Shown piece after piece: positions 7,554 to 16,037 of a stretch of 25,250 nucleotides of DNA. Made by a program: the position numbers and the translations under genes. The notes beneath the pieces were generated by a model. It did not search any database. It was not told the origin of the DNA and saw only the letters and a list, made by a program, of their open reading frames with translations. The stretch covers positions 1 through 25,250 of the forward strand of contig JAAZNO010000108.1 of the NCBI GenBank assembly GCA_012798275.1, in the 5' to 3' direction. The stretch is from Chloroflexota bacterium. GTDB taxonomy: Bacteria > Chloroflexota > Anaerolineae > B4-G1 > SLSP01. Position 1 is the stretch's first letter; the number at the start of each line of letters is the position of its first letter.

Positions 7554-7567
7554 GGAAGCCCGCAGTC
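7532..7567 (+). promoter_or_regulatory. Perfect 10-bp hairpin in the mRNA leader
   Basis: GACTGCGGGC (7532-7541) and GCCCGCAGTC (7558-7567) are exact complements around a 16-nt loop. No T-run follows (GCTTGTTACAGG), so it is more likely a regulatory or stabilising structure than a strong terminator. Confidence 0.55.
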
Positions 7568-7605
7568 GCTTGTTACAGGCGAACGTTATCCAAAGGCCGC
7601 AAACC

Positions 7606-7655
7606 GCAAAATGCAGAAATTGCGACTACTCACTGCTCACGGATTTCTATTTTCA
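7606..7655 (-). repeat. Dispersed repeat, copy 3
   Basis: On the minus strand it reads ATGAAAATAGAAATCCGTGAG followed by CAGTGAGTAGTCGCAA, matching the AAATAGA head and GTGAGNA tail of the other copies. It lies in the leader of the baeRF-like gene, about 90 nt before its start codon. Confidence 0.5.
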
Positions 7656-7746
7656 TGGGAGGTGACGGCTACAAAATTGCACGCAGGACTTTACCATTAA
7701 CGTGCCCGGCAACGAGCACACCATCATTCATCTCGAAGAAAGGGGT

Positions 7747-8856
7747 ATGACTATGTTCGACGAGAGTTTGCTGCGAGATTTGGCTACCATCGAGGCCTCT
7801 GGACCTGTTCTCAGTGTCTACCTGGATGTGGATCCCAAGCAACACACAGCGGAAGAATATCGGCTCATCCTGCGCGAGATGCTGAAGAGCGTCGAGGGAC
7901 AGGCAGACGCGGCGGACATCGAGGCCGTCCGGCGCTATGTGGACCTGGAATACGATTGGTCAGGTCGGGGCCTGGTGATGTTCTCCCGACAGGCAGAAGG
8001 GCTGTGGCACGCGCTGACCCTCGCTTTGCCCGTGCGCTCTGGCGTTACCGTCGCTCAAAAACTGTACATCTCTCCCCTCGTCGAGCTGGATGGCATTTAC
8101 GGACGGCACGCCGTGGCACTGGTGGACCGCCAGGGCGGGCGTTTCTTCCTCTTCCAAATGGGTGCCGTCGTGGATCAAGAAGGCTATCTCGGGGAGGAGG
8201 TGCGCGGCTTGCGCAAGGGGCGCGGCTCTTCCGTGATCGGGATGCACGGCGGTGCAGCGGATGCCGGCCGCAAGGAAGCCGAGGTGATCCAACGCAACCT
8301 CCGCGAAACCGCCAACGCCCTCACCGCTTTCTGCCAACGCCATCGGCCGCGGCGCTTGCTGCTTGCCGGCGCCGAACACACGGTGGCCCAATTCCAGGAA
8401 CATCTGCCTGCACAACTCCAGGCCATCGTCGCCGGCGCCTTTGTGGCCGACATGGAAGCCAACGAGAACGAGATCCGCGACCATTCCTTCGCCATCCTGC
8501 AGCAGCTGAGCGAACAACGCAAGAAAACCATGGTCGAGACGATCATCACGGCGGCGGCCAAAGGCTCCAACGGCGTGATCCGGTTGGGGGAGACCCTGAG
8601 CGCCGCAAATGAAGGGCGCGTGCAGGTCCTGGCGATCGAGCGCGACTTCCACAAACCCGGCTATCGCTGCCGCAGCTGCGGCTATCTCACCGCGCAAGAA
8701 CTGGAGACCTGCCCCTTCTGCGACGGCGCTTTCGAGGAGATCCCCGACGCCGCCGAAGCTGTCGTCTCGCGCGTCGTGGAGAAGGGCGGGACCGTCGAAG
8801 TCGTCGAAAACGGGATGATGGGCGAAGCCCACATCGGAGCGCTGCTGCGCTACTGA
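7747..8856 (+). CDS. baeRF-type release-factor homologue (Vms1/eRF1-like) with zinc ribbon
   Basis: A protein of 369 residues with the domain order of eRF1-like proteins: an N-terminal domain (FDESLLRDLATIEASGPVLSVYLDVDP), a central RNase-H-like domain (about 125-235), and a C-terminal domain carrying a zinc ribbon (Cys308, Cys311, Cys322, Cys325). At the position where eRF1 has GRGGQ, this protein has KGRGSSVIG (157-165), so the catalytic GGQ is absent. It fits the bacterial baeRF group, probably family 10. A role in ribosome-associated quality control is only an inference. ATG at 7747 or 7753 is preceded by AAAGGGG, and the open frame extends back to a GTG at 7702. The gene is monocistronic, with its own promoter and terminator. 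Confidence 0.8.
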   Translation: MTMFDESLLRDLATIEASGPVLSVYLDVDPKQHTAEEYRLILREMLKSVEGQADAADIEAVRRYVDLEYDWSGRGLVMFSRQAEGLWHALTLALPVRSGVTVAQKLYISPLVELDGIYGRHAVALVDRQGGRFFLFQMGAVVDQEGYLGEEVRGLRKGRGSSVIGMHGGAADAGRKEAEVIQRNLRETANALTAFCQRHRPRRLLLAGAEHTVAQFQEHLPAQLQAIVAGAFVADMEANENEIRDHSFAILQQLSEQRKKTMVETIITAAAKGSNGVIRLGETLSAANEGRVQVLAIERDFHKPGYRCRSCGYLTAQELETCPFCDGAFEEIPDAAEAVVSRVVEKGGTVEVVENGMMGEAHIGALLRY

Positions 8857-8997
8857 CCTGGCGCGCTGCCCCCAGCCAACGCCGCTGCAGACGGCAACTC
8901 ACCAGCGGTCCAGCGTGAGGGGCCCGGCGCCAGGCATGCTCACCCTCACGGGGCCAGGGCCGCTGGGGCATGACCCCGGCATGACCGACAAAATCAA

Positions 8998-9026
8998 AGC
9001 CCCCTGCGGAGAGCAGGGGGCTTTTT
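8998..9026. terminator. Bidirectional intrinsic terminator between convergent genes
   Basis: AGCCCCCTGC, loop GGAGA, GCAGGGGGCT, then TTTTT forms a perfect ten-pair stem with a T-tract. The opposite strand has TTTGATTTTG after the stem, so it can also end the glutamate dehydrogenase transcript. The preceding 140 nt (8857-8997) hold no gene but contain several GC-rich inverted repeats, such as CCTGGCGC (8857-8864) with GCGCCAGG downstream. Confidence 0.92.
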
Positions 9027-9051
9027 GATGTCACGGCGCTTCGGCGCGAGG

Positions 9052-10338
9052 CTAGACCCACCCGCGCAGGCGCATCGCCCATTCGACCCGCTTGACGGCG
9101 ACGCGATAGGCGGCATCGCGCATGTACAGGCCATGCTTGAGCGCCTTATCCAGCACACCGTTGAAAGCCACGGTCATCTTCTGATCCAGCTTGGTAAAGA
9201 CTTCTTCCTCTGGCCAATAGTAGTTCATGTCGTTCTGAACCTGTTCGAAGTAAGAGCAGGTGACGCCGCCGGCATTGGCGAGGAAATCCGGGATCAGGAA
9301 GATGCCCCGCTCCTTCAGCACCGCATCAGCTTCGGGAGTGGTGGGGCCATTGGCGCCTTCGGCCACGATCTTCACCCGGGGATGAATGGCCCGCACCGTC
9401 TCGCCGGTGATGACGCCCTCGATGGCGGCGGGAATCAACACATCCACGGGCTTGGCGAGCCAGGCACCGCCCTCTTCCACCAGGTAGCCAGCCTCACGCG
9501 CGAGCTCCTTGTTGATCGTACCGTACTCGTCGGTGATCTTCTGCAGGAAGTAAGGATCAATGCCGTCCTCGCGGCTGAAGGTGTACGAAGCCCTGTCATT
9601 GCGATCCCAGCAGGAGACGGCGCCGATCTTGCCACCCAGCATCTCAATATACGTGATCGCCGCATACTGCGCCACGTTGCCAAAGCCCTGGACCGAGGCG
9701 ACCGTGTTCTTGGGATCCAGCCCCAGGTGCTTCATCGCCTCACGGATGGTGACGACGACCCCAAAGCCGGTCGCGGCCGTGCGACCCAGCGAGCCGCCGG
9801 CGTGAACGGGCTTGCCGGTGATGACGCCCGGCGTGTACTCCCCCACCAGCTTGGAATACTCGTCCATCATCCACACCATCATCTGCGGCGTCGTGCCCAC
9901 ATCGGGAGCAGGAACATCGGTGCGCGGGCCGAGCACCTTCCACGCCGCATCCACCCACTCACGGCACAGGCGCTCCTTCTCGGCAGGTGAAAGCGCCGCG
10001 GGATCTACCACCACGCCGCCCTTGCCGCCGCCCAGGGGAATATCGGCGACGGCAGTCTTCCACGTCATCCAGGTCGCCAGAGCGCGGACAGTGTCCAGCG
10101 TCTCTTTGGGATGGAAGCGAATACCACCCTTCGCCGGACCGCGCGCATCGTTGTGCATCACGCGATATCCGAAGAAGACCTGGATCCGGCCGTCGTCCAT
10201 CCGCACCGGAATCTGGAACCGCATCTCGCGCATGGGCCAGCGCAACATGTCCCGCACCGATTGCTCCAGGCCCATTTGCTCAGCGGCCCGATCAAACTGC
10301 TGCTGAGCCATCTCAAAAGGATTCATCTCCGTCGCCAT
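9052..10338 (-). CDS. gdhA: Glutamate dehydrogenase (Glu/Leu/Phe/Val family)
   Basis: A cytosolic NAD(P)-dependent enzyme of 428 residues that interconverts glutamate with 2-oxoglutarate plus ammonia. Signatures are GPAKGGIRFHP (67-77), Lys94 in WMTWKTA, PLGGGKGG (101-108) with the catalytic Lys106, PAPDVGTT (143-150) and the nucleotide-binding VQGFGNVAQ (216-224). Length and spacing are those of the hexameric 420-residue class. Cofactor preference cannot be read reliably. The ATG at 10338 has AAAGGAGAG about 10 nt upstream, and the longer open frame to 10479 is a shadow of gatB. It follows gatB by 35 nt, probably in one transcript, and ends at the bidirectional terminator. Confidence 0.96.
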   Translation of the reverse strand: MATEMNPFEMAQQQFDRAAEQMGLEQSVRDMLRWPMREMRFQIPVRMDDGRIQVFFGYRVMHNDARGPAKGGIRFHPKETLDTVRALATWMTWKTAVADIPLGGGKGGVVVDPAALSPAEKERLCREWVDAAWKVLGPRTDVPAPDVGTTPQMMVWMMDEYSKLVGEYTPGVITGKPVHAGGSLGRTAATGFGVVVTIREAMKHLGLDPKNTVASVQGFGNVAQYAAITYIEMLGGKIGAVSCWDRNDRASYTFSREDGIDPYFLQKITDEYGTINKELAREAGYLVEEGGAWLAKPVDVLIPAAIEGVITGETVRAIHPRVKIVAEGANGPTTPEADAVLKERGIFLIPDFLANAGGVTCSYFEQVQNDMNYYWPEEEVFTKLDQKMTVAFNGVLDKALKHGLYMRDAAYRVAVKRVEWAMRLRGWV

Positions 10339-10373
10339 TTCGTGAACTCTCCTTTGCCAATCATGATATGGAT

Positions 10374-11831
10374 TCAAGAAGTGGAGCGCAAACGCTCCAG
10401 GTGCGTCAACAACACTTCCCGCGCCTTCTGTGGGTTGGCGCGCCCCGCGGAGGCCGCCATGACCTGCCCCACCAACCACCCCAAAACCGTGGATTTGCCG
10501 GCAAGATAATGCGCCACCTGCGCTGGATGCGCCGCGACGACCCGTTCAACCAGCGCCTCCAACAGCGCCTCGTCGGAAAGCTGCAACAACCCCAGCCGCT
10601 CACTCGCCGCCTCCGGCGCCTCGCCCGTCTGGAGCATGACCTCCAGGACGGTTTTGGCGGCGGTACTGCTGAGGCTCCCCGCCTGCCGCAGCTGTTGCAG
10701 GCGGACCAACCGGGCGGGGGTGACCCGGCACTGCGCCAACGGCAGGTCCTGCTCCCTGAGCCAGCGGAAGAGTTCGCCGGTGATCCAGTTGGCGAGGTCC
10801 TGCGGCGCCACACTGCCCCCCGCCGCGCTCACGGCCGCCTCGAAGTAAGCCGCGATCTCCGGAGCTTCGGCCAGCAAGCGCGCCGCGTCGAGCCGCACCC
10901 CGTACGCCGCGGCCAGGCGCTGCGCTCGATCCGCCGGCAGCTCGGGCAACGCCGCCTGCAGCTCGGCAACCCAGGCAGAAGCGACGCGCAACGGCGGGAG
11001 GTCGGGATCAGGGAAGTAGCGGTAATCGTGGGCGTACTCTTTGCCGCGCATGACGAAGGTCGCCCCGCGCGCCTCATCCCATCCCAGCGTCTGCTGCTCG
11101 ACGCTGCCACCCGCTTCCCGCACGGCGACCTGTCGGCGGATCTCCGCCTCGACGGCGCGGGTCAGAGCGCGAAACGAGTTGAGGTTCTTGATCTCGGTGC
11201 GCGTCCCCAAAGCGGCCTCGCCGACCGGCCGCACGCTGACATTGGCCTCGAAGCGCAAGGCGCCCTTTTCCATGTCGCCAGAATTCACGCCGAGCGCCAC
11301 CAGAAGGGCGCGCAGGGTCGTCGCATACGCGCGCACCTCCTCCACAGTCCGCAAGTCGGGCGCGCTGACGATTTCCAGCAAGGGAACCCCCGCGCGGTTG
11401 AAATCCACCAACGCCCCCCCCTCGCCGTGAGTCAACTTGCCCGTGTCCTCTTCCAGATGCACCCGGCTGATGTGAATGCGCCGCGTCCCGGCGGCGGTCT
11501 GGAGCTCCAGATAGCCTCCCGTGGCCAGCGGCGCCTCGTACTGCGAGATCTGGTATCCCTTAGGCAGATCCGGGTAGAAGTAGGACTTGCGCGCGAAAAC
11601 GCTCTCGGACGCCACGGTACAGTGCAACGCCAGAGCCGTCTGGATGCCCAGCTCGAGCACCCGGCGATTCACCACCGGCAAAGATCCCGGCAACGCCAGG
11701 CACACCGGGCAGACGTAGGTGTTGGGCGGCAAATCGCCGGTATCCGCCACCACGGGACAGGCGCAGTACATCTTGCTCCGGCTGTACACCTGCGCATGGA
11801 CCTCTAACCCGATAACGGCTTCGTAAGACAT
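10374..11831 (-). CDS. gatB: Asp-tRNA(Asn)/Glu-tRNA(Gln) amidotransferase subunit B
   Basis: GatB, 485 residues, activates the mischarged aminoacyl-tRNA and receives ammonia from GatA. It opens with the family hallmark YEAVIGLEVHAQV (3-15). The zinc site is YCACP...YVCPVC (Cys23, Cys25, Cys41, Cys44), then FYPDLPKGYQISQYE and VDFNRAGVPLLEIVS, and it ends with the helical GatB/Yqey tail domain (about 335-485). I chose the ATG at 11831 because family proteins begin a few residues before YEVVIGLE; an in-frame GTG at 11855 is the alternative. It is separated from gatC-gatA by about 2.7 kb and lies between the aminotransferase and glutamate dehydrogenase genes. Confidence 0.97.
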   Translation of the reverse strand: MSYEAVIGLEVHAQVYSRSKMYCACPVVADTGDLPPNTYVCPVCLALPGSLPVVNRRVLELGIQTALALHCTVASESVFARKSYFYPDLPKGYQISQYEAPLATGGYLELQTAAGTRRIHISRVHLEEDTGKLTHGEGGALVDFNRAGVPLLEIVSAPDLRTVEEVRAYATTLRALLVALGVNSGDMEKGALRFEANVSVRPVGEAALGTRTEIKNLNSFRALTRAVEAEIRRQVAVREAGGSVEQQTLGWDEARGATFVMRGKEYAHDYRYFPDPDLPPLRVASAWVAELQAALPELPADRAQRLAAAYGVRLDAARLLAEAPEIAAYFEAAVSAAGGSVAPQDLANWITGELFRWLREQDLPLAQCRVTPARLVRLQQLRQAGSLSSTAAKTVLEVMLQTGEAPEAASERLGLLQLSDEALLEALVERVVAAHPAQVAHYLAGKSTVLGWLVGQVMAASAGRANPQKAREVLLTHLERLRSTS

Positions 11832-11893
11832 GAGCCTCAAATTCAAATCAGGCACCGGGCCTGGAGACCGCGTCCGCCTCCCCCCGGCGACGG

Positions 11894-13060
11894 TTATCCA
11901 TGCCGTTGGGCAAAGCGCGCGAGACGCTCTAACGCGATCTCGATCTTTTCGTAAGCCGTGGCATAAGACATACGGACATACCCCGCGCCCGAAGTGCCGA
12001 AGGCGCTCCCCGGCACCACGGCGACGTGTTCCTCTTCCAGCAATTTCTCGGCGAAGGTGTTGTCATCCATGCCCGCCCGGGTGATGCAGGGGAAGGCATA
12101 GAACGCCCCCTGAGGCTCCACGCAATCCAGTCCCAGCGAATTCAGCCCCGTGACGATGAGCTTCCGCCGCCGGTCGTACTCCGCGCGCATCTCCTCGACG
12201 AACTGCTCACCTACCTCCAGCGCCTTCAACGCGGCCCACTGCGAGGCGGTAGGAGCGGACATGATGAGGTACTGATGGACCTTGCGCATCGGCTCGATCA
12301 ACTCGCCTGGCCCGACGATGTACCCCACGCGCCATCCGGTCATCGCATAGGCCTTGGAGAAGCCCTGCAACACCACGGTGCGCTGATACATGCCAGGGAG
12401 GCTGGCAAAGCAGGTGTGCTCGACGCCGTAGACCAACCGATCGTAGATTTCATCGGAGATGACGACCAGGTCATGCTTCTTGGCGAGGGCCGCGATCTCA
12501 TTGAGCCGCTCGCGGCTGAGGACGGTGCCGGTAGGATTATTGGGCGAGGCGACGAAAAGGCACTTCGTCTTGGGCGTGATGTGAGCCGCGATGTCGGCGG
12601 CGGTCACCTGAAAGCCGTCGGCGGCGCTGGTCGGCACCATCACCGGCACGGCCCCCACCATGATCGCTGTCGGCGCGTAAGAGACGAAGCACGGCTCGGG
12701 GATGATGATCTCATCGCCGGCATCGAGCAACGCGATCATGGCCAGATACAACGCCTCGGAGACCCCCACCGTGACCAGGATTTCGCTCGCGGGATTGTAG
12801 GTCTGGCCGTAGCGCCGGTCCATGTGCTCGGCGATGGCGCGGCGCAGCTCCATCAAGCCGGAGTTGGAGGTGTAGTGCGTGGCGCCGCGCTGCAACGCCT
12901 CCATCCCCGCCTGGATGATCGGCGCCGGCGTATCAAAGTCCGGCTCCCCAATCCCCAGGCTGATGACGTCCTCCATCGTCGCGGCGATGTCGAAAAAGCG
13001 CCGGATCCCCGAAGGGGGAATGCTCTGCACGAGCCGAGACGTAAAATGCTGATAGTTCAT
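11894..13060 (-). CDS. PLP-dependent class I aminotransferase
   Basis: A fold-type I aminotransferase of 388 residues, most like the AspC/alanine-aminotransferase branch. SLGIGEPDFDTP lies near the N-terminus, SPNNPTGT in the middle, and GFSKAYAMTGWRVGY places the PLP-binding lysine at residue 236. A conserved Arg for the substrate carboxylate is in GAGYVRMSYAT near the end. The exact amino donor and acceptor are not determined by these motifs; aspartate, alanine or aromatic substrates are all possible. The start is fixed by GAGGAGAACAGGAC just upstream. It is followed 62 nt later by gatB on the same strand, consistent with a glutamate-linked operon. Confidence 0.92.
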   Translation of the reverse strand: MNYQHFTSRLVQSIPPSGIRRFFDIAATMEDVISLGIGEPDFDTPAPIIQAGMEALQRGATHYTSNSGLMELRRAIAEHMDRRYGQTYNPASEILVTVGVSEALYLAMIALLDAGDEIIIPEPCFVSYAPTAIMVGAVPVMVPTSAADGFQVTAADIAAHITPKTKCLFVASPNNPTGTVLSRERLNEIAALAKKHDLVVISDEIYDRLVYGVEHTCFASLPGMYQRTVVLQGFSKAYAMTGWRVGYIVGPGELIEPMRKVHQYLIMSAPTASQWAALKALEVGEQFVEEMRAEYDRRRKLIVTGLNSLGLDCVEPQGAFYAFPCITRAGMDDNTFAEKLLEEEHVAVVPGSAFGTSGAGYVRMSYATAYEKIEIALERLARFAQRHG

Positions 13061-13065
13061 GTCCT

Positions 13066-13132
13066 GTTCTCCTCAAATAATCAGCGAGTCAGCGAATCAC
13101 CTGCGTTCGTGCGTTCGTACGTTCGCACGTTG
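13066..13132 (+). repeat. Dispersed repeat, copy 4, with octanucleotide tail
   Basis: TTCTCCTCAAATAATCAGCG forms a weaker version of the head. It is followed by TCAGCGAG TCAGCGAA and then GCGTTCGT GCGTTCGT ACGTTCGC ACGTTGGC, both with period 8. As in copy 2, the CTCCTC part is the complement of the ribosome-binding site of the adjacent minus-strand gene. Confidence 0.6.
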
Positions 13133-13151
13133 GCCCCCACTTCCGGCGCGA

Positions 13152-14135
13152 TCATTCCTCCGTGGAAGAGTCGCCCAGGTTCAGCTTGCGGAAGTAGCCG
13201 GTCGTTTTGGTCCACCGTCCCACCAGCGATTCCTCCAATAACACGCCCTCCACTTCCGCGCCCTCATCCACCACGGTATCGCGCAGAATGCAATGGCGCA
13301 CCTGCGCTCCCGCGTGAACGGAGACGTAAGGCCCGATGACGGAGTTCTCGATCACCGCCTTGGGATGGACGTATACCGGCGGGATCAGGGCCACGCCGGG
13401 GCGCAACGCCTCGAAGCTGTTGTCATAGCCGTGTTCCAGCAGATAGCGATGCGTGAGGAAGGTCGTCTCCGGTTTGCCGGTGTCCTGCCACACGCCCACC
13501 TCGCGCACGTTGAAATTCGCGCCCTGCTGGATCATCCGCGTCACCGCGTCCGCCAGGTAATACTCCCCCTTGGTCTGCTGATGGCTCTCCAGCAGTTCCC
13601 CACAAGCGCGCGCCAGCCAGGCGCCATCGGCGAAGTAGTACAGCCCGATGAGGATGTTGTTGTTCTCCAGCGAGTCCGGCTTCTCGATGAGCCGGGTCGC
13701 GCGACCGCCCGCGTCGGTCTCGACGACGCCGAAGCGACGGGGATCCGGTTCTCGCTTGGTGAAGATGATCCCGTCAAGCCCGGGCTGTTCGAGGTTCCCG
13801 AAGTCCACATCGTCGAAGAGCGTATCCACGAAGAGCATGAAGAGCGGCCCCTGCAGATACTCGCGGGCCAGCCATAACGCATGGGCCTGTCCAAGCAGCT
13901 CCCGCTGTTCCACGAAATGCGCCGGAAGGGCATAATTCTGGTGGATGTAATCCTCGACCTGCTGACCCAGCCAACCGGTGATGAAAATATACTCCTCGAT
14001 GGGCAGGTCACGGAAGCGGTCGAGTATGTGCCCTAAAACGGGCTTCCCTGCGAGCGGAAGCAACGGCTTGGGGCGCGTCCAGGTGTGCGGACGCATCCGG
14101 GTCCCAAATCCAGCCATAGGAATTACAAGTTTCAT
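13152..14135 (-). CDS. NDP-sugar nucleotidyltransferase with left-handed beta-helix tail
   Basis: A protein of 327 residues that should couple a sugar-1-phosphate to an NTP to make an activated sugar. The pyrophosphorylase signature is AGFGTRMRP (8-16) followed by RPKPLLPL (21-28). FVDTLFDD is the metal/substrate loop and GEYYLADAVTRMI the conserved C-terminal part of the Rossmann domain. After about residue 245, hexapeptide-like turns (VYVHPKAVIENSVIGPYV) form a short left-handed beta-helix without a recognisable acetyltransferase site. Glucose-1-phosphate thymidylyl- or uridylyltransferase is the nearest guess. The start at 14135 has GGAG at 7 nt; the longer frame to 14180 adds an implausible leader. 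It probably supplies glycosyltransferases. Confidence 0.88.
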   Translation of the reverse strand: MKLVIPMAGFGTRMRPHTWTRPKPLLPLAGKPVLGHILDRFRDLPIEEYIFITGWLGQQVEDYIHQNYALPAHFVEQRELLGQAHALWLAREYLQGPLFMLFVDTLFDDVDFGNLEQPGLDGIIFTKREPDPRRFGVVETDAGGRATRLIEKPDSLENNNILIGLYYFADGAWLARACGELLESHQQTKGEYYLADAVTRMIQQGANFNVREVGVWQDTGKPETTFLTHRYLLEHGYDNSFEALRPGVALIPPVYVHPKAVIENSVIGPYVSVHAGAQVRHCILRDTVVDEGAEVEGVLLEESLVGRWTKTTGYFRKLNLGDSSTEE

Positions 14136-14355
14136 GATGCAGCTCCTTCGAAAATGGCCCCGAATGAACACGAATTTCACGAATAAGATGAGAAATTCCT
14201 TGCCCCCAGGGCTGATACGTCCCCAAACAACGCACTTCAGCGCGGTTGGCTCGTGTCAGGCTGAGGATTCCATCCCCAGCCGACCCGTGAGCCGTCGCCG
14301 TCGCTGCTCACGACTCACCTTTTCATTCTTGGATGATGTGCGCTAGCGTATGGCG
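14136..14355. other. Intergenic stretch with short repeats, no gene seen
   Basis: It contains the common intergenic motif ACGAATTTCACGAAT (about 14169-14183), a hairpin GGCTG-a-GGAT-tcc-ATCC-c-CAGCC (about 14257-14279) and TGCTCACGACTCAC matching the left-edge repeat. I found no convincing promoter for the nucleotidyltransferase gene. The region is a patchwork of repeat pieces. Confidence 0.5.
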
Positions 14356-14485
14356 TCTCCTTCAAAAATAGAGATCAGCGGTCAGCAGTCAGCGAAAAAG
14401 CGAATCAGCGAAAAAAAATCACTCGCGTGACAAAGGTACCGCCACTGACTAAAAAACGCAAGATTTCATGGTGACTGCAGAAGAT
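14356..14485 (+). repeat. Dispersed repeat, copy 5; left arm of an inverted pair
   Basis: Head GTCTCCTTCAAAAATAGAG, tail of TCAGCGG TCAGCAG TCAGCGA heptamers, then a unique 3' part. Positions 14425-14450 are identical, in inverse orientation, to 19236-19261 (26 of 26). After one mismatch the next 16 nt also match, and similarity continues to about 14485. The arm is therefore a near-copy of 19202-19318. Confidence 0.92.
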
Positions 14486-14523
14486 CGAGAGTAAACTTTT
14501 ACCCCCATCCCCTGGCCCCTTCT

Positions 14524-14560
14524 CCCCGCGCAGGGCGCGGGGGAAAAGGGAACTTTTTTT
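14524..14560 (+). terminator. GC-rich palindrome with T-tract (terminator or repeat element)
   Basis: CCCCGCGC (14524-14531), loop AGG, GCGCGGGG (14535-14542), then GAAAAGGGAAC and seven T (14554-14560). It would stop plus-strand transcripts, although no plus-strand gene ends here. The flanking ACCCCCATCCCCTGGCCCC is typical of dispersed palindromic repeats in high-GC genomes. It lies 11 nt beyond the gatA stop and may also shape the end of that transcript. Confidence 0.5.
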
Positions 14561-14571
14561 ACAGGAACATG

Positions 14572-16035
14572 TCAACTCCTCACAGGTCGCTGGATGTGCC
14601 AGGGTGTCGCCTGCTCGTAGGCATAAGCCACCCGCAGCAGCCGCCCCTCCTCCAGGGCCGGCGCCGTGAGCTGTAGACCGATGGGCAGCCCGTCCGCGTC
14701 AAAGCCGCACGGCAGACTGAGCGCCGGCAGCCCGGCGAGCGCCTGCGGCAGCGTGAAGATGTCCGCCAGGTACATGCGCAGCGGATCGCTCACGCGCTCA
14801 CCCAGCGGGAAAGCCGTCACCGGCGAGGTCAGGCCGATGATGACCTCCACCTGCGCGAACGCCGCCTCGAAATCCTGCCGGATCAGCGTGCGCGCTTGCT
14901 GCGCCTTGCGGTAATAAGCGTCGTAATACCCCGCGCGCAGGGCATACGTCCCCAGCATGAGGCGACGCTTGACTTCCGCGCCGAAACCCTCGCCTCGGGT
15001 GCGAGTGTACAGCTCCTCAAGCGTCTCCGCCTTCGCGCGATAGCCATAGCGTATCCCGTCGAAGCGCGCCAGATTGGCACTGGCCTCCGCGGGGGCAATC
15101 AGGTAGTACGCTGGAAGCGCGCTCTCGCTGTGCGGCAGCGACACCGTCATCATTTCGGCGCCCAGTCCCGCCAGCGTGTCCACGGCGGCGTCGAACGCGC
15201 GCCGCACGTCGGGCTGCACCCCGGCGCTGTCCCCGATCGGCGAAACGCCGATGCGCATGCCGCGCAGGTCATCCGTCCACAACACCGCCGTGGAATCAAA
15301 CGGCGCGGCAGGCAGGGACGTGCTGTCACATGGATCGTGCCCCGTCACGACGCTCAGCAGCAACGCCGCATCGGTCACGTCGCGGGTGAGAGGGCCGACC
15401 TGATCCAGCGAGGAAGCAAAAGCCACCAGCCCATACCGTGAACACCGCCCATACGTCGGACGGACCCCCACCAGCCCACACAACGCGGCGGGTTGACGCA
15501 CCGAGCCGCCCGTATCCGAGCCGAGCGCTGCCAACGCCTCGCCAGCAGCGACCGCCGCCGCGCTGCCGCCGCTCGACCCCCCCGGCACACGATCCAGCCG
15601 CCAGGGGTTGCGCGTGGGGAAGAAGGCCGAATTTTCGGTGCTGGACCCCATGGCAAACTCGTCGAGGTTGGTTTTGCCGGGCAGCACCGCGCCAGCTTCC
15701 TTGAGGCGGCGGACTACCGTCGCGTCGAAGGGTGGGACGTACCCTTCCAGGAGGCGCGAACCGCACGACGTCGGCACGCCGCGCGTGGAGAGATTGTCCT
15801 TCAGCGCGATGGGAATCCCCAGCAACGGCAGCGTCACCCCCGCGGCCCGAAGCGCATCGGCCTGCGCGGCCTGTTCAAGCGCCGCTTCGGGCGTGAGCGT
15901 GAGGTAAGCGCGCACGTCGTTATCTACCGCGAGGATGCGTTCGATCACGGCTTCGGTGAGCACGACGGCGCTCAGCGCGTCTTCACGCAGCAGCGTCGCC
16001 GCCTCATGGATGGTCAAATCGGCGGGAGACGTCAC
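14572..16035 (-). CDS. gatA: Asp-tRNA(Asn)/Glu-tRNA(Gln) amidotransferase subunit A
   Basis: GatA, 487 residues, is the glutaminase of GatCAB and an amidase-signature protein. With the start used here the catalytic Ser-cisSer-Lys triad falls at Lys79 (IALKDN), Ser154 (GGSSGGS) and Ser178 (DTGGS), the same numbering known for characterised GatA enzymes. The C-terminus [17 protein letters not shown] is conserved. I prefer the GTG at 16033-16035, which has AAGGAG at 5 nt. The GTG at 16039-16041 overlaps the gatC stop as GTGA but leaves no spacer after that ribosome-binding site. It is coupled to gatC. Confidence 0.97.
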   Translation of the reverse strand: MTSPADLTIHEAATLLREDALSAVVLTEAVIERILAVDNDVRAYLTLTPEAALEQAAQADALRAAGVTLPLLGIPIALKDNLSTRGVPTSCGSRLLEGYVPPFDATVVRRLKEAGAVLPGKTNLDEFAMGSSTENSAFFPTRNPWRLDRVPGGSSGGSAAAVAAGEALAALGSDTGGSVRQPAALCGLVGVRPTYGRCSRYGLVAFASSLDQVGPLTRDVTDAALLLSVVTGHDPCDSTSLPAAPFDSTAVLWTDDLRGMRIGVSPIGDSAGVQPDVRRAFDAAVDTLAGLGAEMMTVSLPHSESALPAYYLIAPAEASANLARFDGIRYGYRAKAETLEELYTRTRGEGFGAEVKRRLMLGTYALRAGYYDAYYRKAQQARTLIRQDFEAAFAQVEVIIGLTSPVTAFPLGERVSDPLRMYLADIFTLPQALAGLPALSLPCGFDADGLPIGLQLTAPALEEGRLLRVAYAYEQATPWHIQRPVRS

Positions 16036-16037
16036 CC

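Noticed and set aside
9987..11807. 606-codon plus-strand open frame opposite gatB
   Set aside because: It is antisense to a certain gene. High GC content leaves stops rare on the opposite strand, and its Arg/Pro/Gln/His-rich composition has no protein-family motif.
12026..13339. 437-codon plus-strand open frame opposite the aminotransferase
   Set aside because: Same reason: it is the mirror of a real gene, with composition typical of antisense frames and no ribosome-binding site that I trust.
14351..14430. Short plus-strand ORF starting MASPSKIEISG in repeat copy 5
   Set aside because: It consists of repeat sequence, lacks a ribosome-binding site, and is not kept in copy 6.
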